From: Verrucomicrobiota bacterium
GTDB taxonomy: Bacteria; Verrucomicrobiota; Verrucomicrobiia; Limisphaerales; UBA8199
DNA length: 5,808 nt
Assembly (NCBI GenBank): GCA_026397855.1
Contig: JAPLUA010000428.1
Location: forward strand, 1-5,808
Direction of reading: 5' to 3'
Shown here piece after piece: positions 1-5,808 of this stretch. Each line of letters opens with the position of its first letter. The stretch's first letter is position 1. Position numbers and translations under genes: made by a program. The notes beneath the pieces are model-generated. The model saw only the letters and a program-made list of their open reading frames with translations. It was not told the origin of the DNA and made no database searches.

Positions 1-1
1 G

Positions 2-622
2 TTGCTGATGTACGTCACCGATTACGGGAGCTATCCCGGAGATTATTCTCCGGCCGCCCACCGCTACGTCTGGATGGACCGCATTTTCCTGTTGGCAGGC
101 AACAACCGGAAGATCTTTTGTTGCCCCAGCGCAGCTCCGGAGAGCTTCTGGGACACCAATCTGAATAAAACCCTGGGCGCGGGCACAGACCCCTGGGGCG
201 TCACTCCCGCCGCACGGTTTTCCATCGCCATGAACGACTGGGGCATCAGCATCAAAGCCAACCCGCAGCTTGGGCTGGGCGGCGATGTGGATGGGGGATA
301 CTTCATGGGGGTCGTCAAAGACACCATGCTCCGCAATACGCCCAACATGATTGTGCTGGGTTGCAGCCAGGCGCAGCAGGTGAATCCTACGTGGGAAGCC
401 AACCTGGACCCCACCCAGCGTGACCAGTGGCCCTCCAGCCGGCACGGAGGTCGAACCGACCTCCTGTTTGCCGACGGGCATGCTGAGAAGGGTTGGCGCA
501 AGGATGTCATTAATCCCCGGAACGATGCCTGGCGCCGGCGTTGGAACAACGATTACAGTCCGCACTACGAAATTGCCGATTGGGCTTATAACGCGGCCGA
601 CGCCGCCAACGTCGAGCCGTGA
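2..622 (+). CDS. H-X9-DG prepilin-type (pseudopilin-like) protein, 5' partial
   Basis: The reading frame is open from the left edge, so the N-terminus is missing and the first codon shown is not the true start. The visible 206 residues begin with MYVTDYGSYP, the stretch that in this family directly follows the N-terminal prepilin helix. It then has FCCPSA (39-44), a typical cysteine-bearing element. The diagnostic motif is near the C-terminus: His148, nine residues, then Asp158-Gly159 (the H-X9-DG signature), followed by a conserved-looking tail with RWNNDYSPH (180-188). The family is known as type II secretion or type IV pilin-like proteins with a cleaved, methylated N-terminal helix, and is very abundant in Verrucomicrobiota, Lentisphaerota and Planctomycetota. 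Its role is not established; an envelope or secretion-associated minor pseudopilin is the usual inference. The prepilin peptidase site should lie just upstream of the window. The esterase gene follows after 47 bases on the same strand. Confidence 0.85.
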   Translation: MLMYVTDYGSYPGDYSPAAHRYVWMDRIFLLAGNNRKIFCCPSAAPESFWDTNLNKTLGAGTDPWGVTPAARFSIAMNDWGISIKANPQLGLGGDVDGGYFMGVVKDTMLRNTPNMIVLGCSQAQQVNPTWEANLDPTQRDQWPSSRHGGRTDLLFADGHAEKGWRKDVINPRNDAWRRRWNNDYSPHYEIADWAYNAADAANVEP

Positions 623-669
623 TGGAATGCGGCGCAACATGAAGACACCCTGATACCGCTGCCCTGAGT

Positions 670-1527
670 ATGAAAATGCGACCAGGTATCTTCCTTGCCT
701 TAGCTGCGGCAGGCACCCTCAGCCTGAGAGCGGCGACCAATCAAGCCGCAACCCCTCCCGCACCGACGCGCCCGGATGTCACCTATGCGCAACCTGCGGG
801 CTTGAACCTGGCGCTCGACGCCTATTTGCCGGAAGGGGCCGGCCCGTTCCCGGTCTGCATTCTGGTCCACGGCGGCGGTTTCAAGAGCGGCAACAAGCGA
901 AGTTCGATCTATCCTCTCTTCGCGCCGCTGAGGGACGCTGGCTTCGCCTGCTTCAGCATTGACTACCGACTGGCGCCAGCAAACCGCTGGCCCGCGGGGA
1001 TGGAAGACGTGGAGGCGGCTGTTCGCTGGGTGAAGGCGCATGCGGCCGATTTCCATGCCGATGCCCGGCGCATTGCCCTGGTGGGTGATTCCTCCGGTGG
1101 GCACTATGTTTCGTATGTGGGGGCGCTGGGACGCGAGCCGGTCAACGCCGTGGTCGCGATCTACGCCCCGCACGATCTCGAGCTACAGGTAAAGTTGCGC
1201 GGGGAACTGGGCAGCGCCATGACCGCGCTCCTGGGCCTCACGGAAATCAACGCCGCTGCCTGGGAGACGCTGCGGCAGGCATCCCCCATCAATCATCTGC
1301 GCGCCGGCATGCCGCCCTATCTGCTCATGCAGGGAGACCTGGACCGGACCGTGGTCTATGAGCAGGCGTTTCGCTTCCAGAAAAGGAGCCGCGCCCTTGG
1401 CAACACATGCGATCTCACCACCATCACCAACGGCGATCACGGTCTGGAGGGTTGGGACAAGGCGCGGCTGGAATACAAGTTGGAACTTATCAATTGGTTG
1501 AAAAAGACATTATGTATGCCCCTTTGA
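670..1527 (+). CDS. Exported alpha/beta-hydrolase, probable carbohydrate esterase (BD-FAE / Aes-like)
   Basis: This 285-residue protein is a serine hydrolase of the alpha/beta-hydrolase fold. Residues 1-22 look like a signal peptide (MKMRPG, then a hydrophobic stretch ending LRAA), which supports the ATG at 670; the ATG two codons later would also work. The oxyanion-hole motif HGGGF is at 67-71 and DYRLAP at 98-103. The nucleophile elbow GDSSGG places the catalytic serine at 141. Asp225 in QGDLDRTV and His257 in NGDHGLEGW complete the triad, so the enzyme should be active. The family includes acetyl, feruloyl and general carboxyl esterases, often encoded beside xylan- or pectin-degrading enzymes. 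Because the next two genes are GH51 and GH43 enzymes, removal of acetyl or feruloyl groups from a hemicellulose-type glycan is a reasonable inference. A small-molecule lipase/esterase role cannot be excluded. No Shine-Dalgarno motif is seen before the start. Confidence 0.88.
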   Translation: MKMRPGIFLALAAAGTLSLRAATNQAATPPAPTRPDVTYAQPAGLNLALDAYLPEGAGPFPVCILVHGGGFKSGNKRSSIYPLFAPLRDAGFACFSIDYRLAPANRWPAGMEDVEAAVRWVKAHAADFHADARRIALVGDSSGGHYVSYVGALGREPVNAVVAIYAPHDLELQVKLRGELGSAMTALLGLTEINAAAWETLRQASPINHLRAGMPPYLLMQGDLDRTVVYEQAFRFQKRSRALGNTCDLTTITNGDHGLEGWDKARLEYKLELINWLKKTLCMPL

Positions 1528-1589
1528 ATATCTCCGCTGCCCAGGTATTGAAGAATACGATCTGGCGGACCGCCTCCCTTTGTTGTTGG

Positions 1590-3158
1590 ATGAACAGAAT
1601 GAACTGCAAACAACTACTGATGACGATCGTTCTCACCGGCGGTCTGACGGCGCAGATCGGGGTGGGGGCTGATAATAGCACGGCGCCAGCGAGCAAGCTG
1701 GTTATCCACGCCGACCAGGCAAAAGACACGATTAGCCCCAACATTTACGGGCACTTTTCAGAGCACCTGGGCCGCTGCATTTATGAAGGAATTTGGGTGG
1801 GCGAAGACAGCCCCATTCCCAATACCCGCGGCATCCGGAATGACGTGGTGGCCGCGCTCAAGAAGATCAAGGTTCCCGTGCTGCGCTGGCCGGGAGGATG
1901 CTTTGCCGACGAGTATCATTGGCAGGACGGCATCGGGCCGCGGTCGCAGCGGCCAACCATGATCAACACCCACTGGGGCGGGGTGGTAGAGAACAACCAA
2001 TTCGGCACCCACGAGTTCATGGACCTATGCGAGCAGCTCGGGTGCGAACCTTACATTTGTGGTAACGTAGGCAGCGGATCCGTGCAGGAAATGCAGCAGT
2101 GGGTGGAGTACATTACTTTTGATGGCGTGAGCCCGATGGCCGAGCTGCGCAAGAAGAACGGCCACCCGGAGCCATGGAAGCTGAAATTCTTCGCCGTCGG
2201 CAACGAGAATTGGGGCTGCGGCGGAAACATGACGCCCCAATACTATGCGGACCAGTACAAGCGCTACGCGACCTATGTCCGGAACTTGAGCGGCAACCAG
2301 GTTTACAAGGTGGCCTGCGGGCCCAGCGGCGCGAACTACCAGTGGACGGAGACGCTGATGCGCGAAGCCGGCAAACGCATGGCGGGGCTGGCGCTGCACT
2401 ATTACTGCGGCAGCGGGAGGAAGAAGCAGCTCGCCGCGGAATTTGACGAAGGCGACTGGTGCGCCCAACTCCAGCGTGCGCTTCGCATGGAGGAGTTGGT
2501 GACGAAGCATTCCGAGATCATGGATAAATACGATCCGGATAAAAAGGTGGCGCTGATCGTGGATGAGTGGGGCACCTGGCACCTGGTGGAGCCGGGCACC
2601 AACCCCGGCTTTCTCTATCAGCAGAACACACTTCGCGATGCCCTGGTTGCCGGCGTGACGCTCAACATCTTCAACAATCATTGCCGCCGCGTCAAAATGG
2701 CGAACATTGCCCAGATCATCAATGTGCTCCAGGCGATGATCCTGACGGACAAGGACAAAATGCTCCTGACACCAACGTATCACGTGTTCGAGATGTACAC
2801 CGTGCATCATGACGCCAAGCTCCTTCCATCGGAAATCCAATGCGGAGACTATCAGTTCGGCTCGGACAAGCTTCCCCAAGTGAATGTCTCTGCTTCGCGC
2901 GATCAGGCGGGGAAGTTGCATGTGACCTTGTGCAACCTGGATCCAAAGAATGCGGCAGAGGTGGAGTGTGAGCTGCGCGGGGCGAAGGCGGCCAGGGTTT
3001 CCGGCCGCATCCTGACCGCCCCGGAGATGAATGCGCACAACACCTTCGAGCGGCCCGACGCCCTAAAAACGGCCGGGTTTGACGGGGCGCGCATTGCTGC
3101 CGGCGGTTTTGCCACCACGCTGCCGGCGAAATCGGTAGTCGTGCTGGAGCTTGAATAG
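1590..3158 (+). CDS. Exported alpha-L-arabinofuranosidase, glycoside hydrolase family 51
   Basis: A GH51 retaining alpha-L-arabinofuranosidase (EC 3.2.1.55), which releases terminal arabinofuranosyl units from arabinoxylan, arabinan or arabinogalactan. With the start at 1590 it has 522 residues, close to the usual family length. Residues 1-27 (MNRMNCKQLLMTIVLTGG onward, ending IGVGA) resemble a signal peptide, which points to 1590 or to the ATG at 1599 as start. An ATG at 1512 is in frame but would add a non-signal-like leader and overlap the esterase. GH51 hallmarks follow: NIYGHFSEHLG (51-61), LRWPGGCFADEYHWQDG (98-114), the acid/base Glu206 in GNENWGCGG, and the nucleophile Glu326 in VDEWGTW. 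The remainder after the nucleophile matches the C-terminal beta-sandwich domain and ends with a family-like region (LPAKSVVVLELE). Many GH51 enzymes are cytoplasmic, so an exported one suggests action in the periplasm or outside. It lies 62 bases after the esterase and 77 before the GH43 gene. No clear ribosome-binding site is present. Confidence 0.94.
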   Translation: MNRMNCKQLLMTIVLTGGLTAQIGVGADNSTAPASKLVIHADQAKDTISPNIYGHFSEHLGRCIYEGIWVGEDSPIPNTRGIRNDVVAALKKIKVPVLRWPGGCFADEYHWQDGIGPRSQRPTMINTHWGGVVENNQFGTHEFMDLCEQLGCEPYICGNVGSGSVQEMQQWVEYITFDGVSPMAELRKKNGHPEPWKLKFFAVGNENWGCGGNMTPQYYADQYKRYATYVRNLSGNQVYKVACGPSGANYQWTETLMREAGKRMAGLALHYYCGSGRKKQLAAEFDEGDWCAQLQRALRMEELVTKHSEIMDKYDPDKKVALIVDEWGTWHLVEPGTNPGFLYQQNTLRDALVAGVTLNIFNNHCRRVKMANIAQIINVLQAMILTDKDKMLLTPTYHVFEMYTVHHDAKLLPSEIQCGDYQFGSDKLPQVNVSASRDQAGKLHVTLCNLDPKNAAEVECELRGAKAARVSGRILTAPEMNAHNTFERPDALKTAGFDGARIAAGGFATTLPAKSVVVLELE

Positions 3159-3235
3159 GGGTTCAGTAAGGAACATCAAGGAGTGCCTGGCGGGGCTAAT
3201 GGGTTCCGGGCTGCGAGGTCGAACAAGCCATTCGA

Positions 3236-4999
3236 ATGAACACCGTTCACCGGTTTCTCTGCCTGTTGTTCCTTGCGGCGACCGTTGCCGCCGGGCTGCC
3301 TGCGCCGCAGACCTTCTGCAATCCGCTCAATCTCGATTACGGCTGGCGCGACGGAAGATACCGGCACGGCGCCGACCCGGTGATCGTGCTGTTCAAGGAC
3401 AAGTATTACCTCTTCAGCACTTGGGACGTGGCCGGGTTCCGCGTGTCAGATGATTTGCTGACCTGGACCAGCCACAGGTTCCCAGCCGACGCCGCGCCGA
3501 GGATGACCTCGGATAACAAGAGCTATTGTGCTCCGGCTGCAGCTACGCGCGGAGATTGGCTCTATTTCATCAACATGATCCCCCGCAAAGAACAGCGGTT
3601 TGCGGCCATCATGCGCACCCGCGATCCGCTATCGGGCGTTTGGGAGAAATGCGGCGAGATCAAGAAGGTGGGCGATCCCGCGCTGTTCTTTGACGACGAT
3701 GGTCGCGCCTGGCTCTATCACGGCCTCCGGCAGCCCACCAAGGTATTTGAACTCGACACCCGCACCTGGACCGAAATCCCCGGCAGCGAAGTCCAACTCC
3801 GCGCCGCCGTCACCAACGTAGCGGATTTTGCCGGCGGCTACGAGCGGGGGCGGCGCGAGGTTTTTGCCGAAACCGACACGGGCGCATTCCTCGACAAGTT
3901 CAAAACCCTTCCATGCCAGGAAGCCGCATGGATGACCAAACACAACGGGCGCTACTACCTCCAATACTCGACACCGGGCACCGTCAGCCAGTGGTACTGC
4001 GACATAGCCCTCGAAGGCGCCACGCCGACCGGCCCATTCAATCCAGCCGGCTATTCGCCCGTGTCGTTCAAGGTGGGCGGGTTTGTCGGCAGCGCCGGGC
4101 ACAGCGGCGTCTTCCAGGACCGAAGCGGCCAATGGTGGCGCGTCACCACCCTGTGGATCGGCGTCCACGACCTGTTTGAGCGACGGCTCGGGTTGTTTCC
4201 GGTCCGTTTCGATGCCCAGGGACGCATGTCTACCGACACCGCACTCGGCGACTACCCGCGGCGGATTAGCGATGGCTCGCCGACCGGCTGGATGGTGCAA
4301 TCCTACGCCCGGAAATGCAGCGCATCCTCGTCGCTTGCTAATCACCCGGCCGGACTGGCCGCCGATGAGAACATTCGCACCTGGTGGTCGGCCCGCACGG
4401 GTGACACGAATGAGTGGCTGCAAATGGACCTCGGGCAGCCTTGTCGCATTCATGCGGTCCAAGTGAACTTCGCTGAGCAGGACGTGAAGCTTGCACCGGA
4501 CGATGACTACCACGCCTACCGGCTGCTCGCCTCGGATGACGGCGTGGCGTGGCGGACTCTGGCGGACAAGTCGGCAAGCCGCGCATGCACGCCGCACGAT
4601 TACGTTCCATTGGCGGAGCCGCTCGTCACCCACCACATCAAGATCGAGAACGTCCACACGCCTTGCGGCGGGAACTTTGCCATTCGTGATCTGCGCGTCT
4701 TTGGCCAGGGCGGCGGCGATCCGCCCCTACCCGTGACCGGCGTGAGGATCGAGCGCCACCGTGACGACGATCGCAACGTCACGGTTCGCTGGAACCGAAC
4801 GGCCAAGGCCGAAGGCTACCTCCTGCGCTTCGGGTCCGCGCCCGATGCCCTCTACCAGTGCATTCAGGTGCAGGGCGGCAGCACGGAGCAGCTTACCATG
4901 CACGCGCTGACGCGAGGACAGAGCTACGCGTGGCGCGTGGATGCCTTTAACGCGAATGGATTGACGCCGGGACAATGCGTTCTTGAGCGACAGCCATGA
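3236..4999 (+). CDS. Exported GH43 family glycosidase with discoidin (F5/8C) and FN3-like modules
   Basis: A 587-residue modular enzyme. Residues 1-20 form a signal peptide (MNTVHRF, hydrophobic core, VAAG), which supports this ATG. Residues about 28-343 are a five-bladed beta-propeller of the GH43 type, an inverting family of beta-xylosidases, arabinofuranosidases, arabinanases and galactosidases. Candidate catalytic residues are Asp47 (general base, in HGADPVIV), Asp147 (pKa modulator, in VGDPALFFDDDG) and Glu229 (general acid, in CQEAAW before MTKHNGRYYLQYS). His289 in GSAGHSGVF fits the conserved propeller histidine. Residues about 350-490 resemble an F5/8 type C (discoidin, CBM32-like) domain, with WWSA, EWLQMDLGQ, YRLLASDDG and IRDLRVFG in order. 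Residues about 498-587 look like a fibronectin type III module (VTVRWN, EGYLLRFG, YAWRVDAFNANG). Eleven cysteines in the mature protein are notable for an exported enzyme. Exact substrate and GH43 subfamily cannot be assigned from sequence alone; beta-xylosidase or arabinofuranosidase fits the neighbours best. Confidence 0.88.
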   Translation: MNTVHRFLCLLFLAATVAAGLPAPQTFCNPLNLDYGWRDGRYRHGADPVIVLFKDKYYLFSTWDVAGFRVSDDLLTWTSHRFPADAAPRMTSDNKSYCAPAAATRGDWLYFINMIPRKEQRFAAIMRTRDPLSGVWEKCGEIKKVGDPALFFDDDGRAWLYHGLRQPTKVFELDTRTWTEIPGSEVQLRAAVTNVADFAGGYERGRREVFAETDTGAFLDKFKTLPCQEAAWMTKHNGRYYLQYSTPGTVSQWYCDIALEGATPTGPFNPAGYSPVSFKVGGFVGSAGHSGVFQDRSGQWWRVTTLWIGVHDLFERRLGLFPVRFDAQGRMSTDTALGDYPRRISDGSPTGWMVQSYARKCSASSSLANHPAGLAADENIRTWWSARTGDTNEWLQMDLGQPCRIHAVQVNFAEQDVKLAPDDDYHAYRLLASDDGVAWRTLADKSASRACTPHDYVPLAEPLVTHHIKIENVHTPCGGNFAIRDLRVFGQGGGDPPLPVTGVRIERHRDDDRNVTVRWNRTAKAEGYLLRFGSAPDALYQCIQVQGGSTEQLTMHALTRGQSYAWRVDAFNANGLTPGQCVLERQP

Positions 5000-5010
5000 A
5001 ACGGCACACT

Positions 5011-5016
5011 GAAAGG
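5011..5016 (+). promoter_or_regulatory. Possible ribosome-binding site GAAAGG for an alternative GTG start of the sulfatase
   Basis: GAAAGG lies five bases before an in-frame GTG at 5022, which is five codons upstream of the ATG chosen for the sulfatase. The ATG at 5037 has only a weak purine-rich GAGAGCGAAG in front of it. Both starts leave an acceptable signal peptide. The other genes in the window have no such motif, so this may be chance. Confidence 0.22.
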
Positions 5017-5036
5017 CAGATGTGAGAGCGAAGAAC

Positions 5037-5808
5037 ATGAAGCAACAAAGCCACCTCTTGAGAAACTGGCGGAGCGTATTGATGGTATGCATACTGTGCG
5101 CAGCCGTCTCGGTCAGCGGCGCGGAGAATACGGCGCGGCCGAATGTGTTGTTCATTCTGGCTGATGATCTTGGCTGGAGCGATACGACGTTGTATGGCAC
5201 GACCAAGTTCCTCGAAACACCGAACATTGAACGACTGGCCCAGCGGGGCATGACGTTTCAGAACGCCTACGCCGCGAACCCGCTCTGTTCGCCGACCCGG
5301 GCCAGCATTATGACCGGATTGTATCCGGCGCGCATTGGCATCACGACGCCCTGCTGCCACGAAGAGGCGGTGAGGCTCACAGAGAAAATGGTGGCGCAGG
5401 CTCCACCCTACGAGCCGGCGCTGCAAATGATCAGCGCGTCCCGCTTGCGGACTAACTATTATACGCTGCCCAAGGCGTTTCGCGACGCGGGCTATGTGAC
5501 GGGCCACTTCGGCAAGTGGCACCTGGGCGCGGAACCTTACAGCCCGTTAGAGCAGGGTTTTGATGTGGATGTGCCACATTATCCAGGGCCGGGGCCGGCC
5601 GGCACCTACGTTGCGCCTTGGCATTTCCCCAAGAAATTGAATTTCACCAGCCGGCCCGGGGAGCACATTGAAGACCGCATGGCGGATGAAGCGATCCAAT
5701 TCCTCAAGGCCAATCGGCATCGTCCGTTCTTCCTGAACTACTGGGCCTTTTCGGTTCACGCGCCGTTCGACGCCAAGACCAATTTGATTGCTAAGTATCG
5801 GGCCCGAG
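5037..5808 (+). CDS. Exported type I (formylglycine) sulfatase, 3' partial
   Basis: The frame runs open from the ATG at 5037 to the window edge, giving the first 257 residues; the C-terminal part lies outside. Residues 1-29 (MKQQSHLLRNW, then a hydrophobic segment ending VSVSGA) look like a signal peptide. PNVLFILADDLGW (35-47) supplies the N-terminal calcium-binding aspartates Asp43 and Asp44. CSPTRASIMTG (84-94) is the sulfatase signature, where Cys84 is converted to formylglycine by a maturase. The second signature GYVTGHFGKWHLG (152-164) gives Lys160 and His162, and His241 in SVHAPFD fits another active-site histidine. The family hydrolyses sulfate esters, here probably on a polysaccharide given the adjacent glycosidases. 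The C-terminal metal ligands cannot be checked because they fall beyond the window. An in-frame GTG at 5022 preceded by GAAAGG is an alternative start that would add five residues. The gene follows the GH43 gene by 37 bases, suggesting co-transcription. Confidence 0.93.
   Translation, partial: MKQQSHLLRNWRSVLMVCILCAAVSVSGAENTARPNVLFILADDLGWSDTTLYGTTKFLETPNIERLAQRGMTFQNAYAANPLCSPTRASIMTGLYPARIGITTPCCHEEAVRLTEKMVAQAPPYEPALQMISASRLRTNYYTLPKAFRDAGYVTGHFGKWHLGAEPYSPLEQGFDVDVPHYPGPGPAGTYVAPWHFPKKLNFTSRPGEHIEDRMADEAIQFLKANRHRPFFLNYWAFSVHAPFDAKTNLIAKYRAR

Larger units (their letters stand above)
670..5808 (+). other. Putative exported glycan-degradation gene cluster (esterase, GH51, GH43, sulfatase)
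   Basis: Four consecutive same-strand genes each encode a hydrolase with a predicted signal peptide, separated by 62, 77 and 37 bases. I see no terminator-like hairpin with a T-run in any gap and no strong promoter, which is consistent with one transcript but does not prove it. The enzyme set (esterase, GH51 arabinofuranosidase, GH43 enzyme with a discoidin module, sulfatase) fits stepwise removal of side groups from a decorated polysaccharide. The cluster continues past the right edge. It lacks, within view, a transporter, a SusC/SusD pair or a regulator, so it is not a classical Bacteroidota-type polysaccharide utilisation locus. Confidence 0.6.

Noticed and set aside
1487..1516. TTATCA, 18 bases, TATGTA as a possible internal promoter for the GH51 gene
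   Set aside because: Both boxes match the sigma-70 consensus poorly (four and three of six) and lie within the esterase coding end; a slight local AT rise is not enough.
1564..1574. GGCGGACCGCC inverted repeat before the GH51 start, considered as an operator or terminator
   Set aside because: The arms are only 5 bases with a single-base centre, no T-run follows, and such short GC palindromes are common by chance in this composition.
2025..3038. A 337-codon open frame on the minus strand opposite the GH51 gene
   Set aside because: It lies wholly antisense to a well-supported GH51 gene, its translation shows no recognisable motif, and long antisense frames are expected from the high GC at third codon positions.
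3159..3235. The longest intergenic gap, checked for a terminator, riboswitch or small RNA
   Set aside because: No stable stem with a T-run and no recognisable structured RNA motif could be found by eye.
3151..3453. A 100-codon plus-strand frame overlapping the GH51 stop and the GH43 start, with AAGGAG at 3178-3183
   Set aside because: The AAGGAG is 15 bases from the nearest in-frame ATG (3199), the product is Arg-rich with no family resemblance, and most of it overlaps the GH43 coding region in another frame.
3629..4657. A 342-codon open frame on the minus strand opposite the GH43 gene
   Set aside because: Same reasoning: antisense to a gene with clear domains, rich in Arg, Ala, Pro and Val as shadow frames are, and with no domain or signal peptide.
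4947..5522. A 191-codon minus-strand frame over the GH43-sulfatase junction
   Set aside because: It is antisense to the sulfatase signatures and shows no recognisable protein motif.

Overview
This 5.8 kb window is a single-strand (+) run of five genes, two of them cut by the window edges. It looks like part of a glycan-degradation cluster from a member of the PVC group of bacteria, most likely Verrucomicrobiota (possibly Lentisphaerota or Planctomycetota). Three things point there. The first gene carries the H-X9-DG signature of prepilin-type proteins that are greatly expanded in those phyla. A formylglycine-type sulfatase sits beside exported glycoside hydrolases. The DNA is fairly GC-rich (about 60% by eye), with almost no Shine-Dalgarno motifs in front of its genes. 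This taxonomic call is an inference from protein style, not from a marker gene.

Layout: (1) positions 2-622, the C-terminal part of an H-X9-DG prepilin-type (pseudopilin-like) protein whose N-terminus lies before the window; (2) 670-1527, an exported alpha/beta-hydrolase esterase with an intact Ser-Asp-His triad; (3) 1590-3158, an exported GH51 alpha-L-arabinofuranosidase with both catalytic glutamates; (4) 3236-4999, an exported multidomain GH43 enzyme with a C-terminal discoidin (F5/8 type C) module and a fibronectin type III-like module; (5) 5037 to the window end, the N-terminal 257 residues of an exported type I sulfatase with an intact formylglycine motif.

The gaps are short (47, 62, 77 and 37 bases). 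None holds a convincing terminator hairpin or promoter, so the genes may be one transcription unit. Functionally, two enzyme families that commonly act on arabinofuranosyl or xylosyl linkages are combined with a carbohydrate-esterase-like hydrolase and a sulfatase. The simplest reading is removal of arabinose, acyl and sulfate decorations from a complex polysaccharide outside the cytoplasm. The exact substrate cannot be read from the sequence. No transporter, SusC/SusD pair, regulator, RNA gene, mobile element or CRISPR array is visible. No clearly new system was found; the most interesting points are the pseudopilin next to the enzymes, the sulfatase pairing and the divergent GH43.
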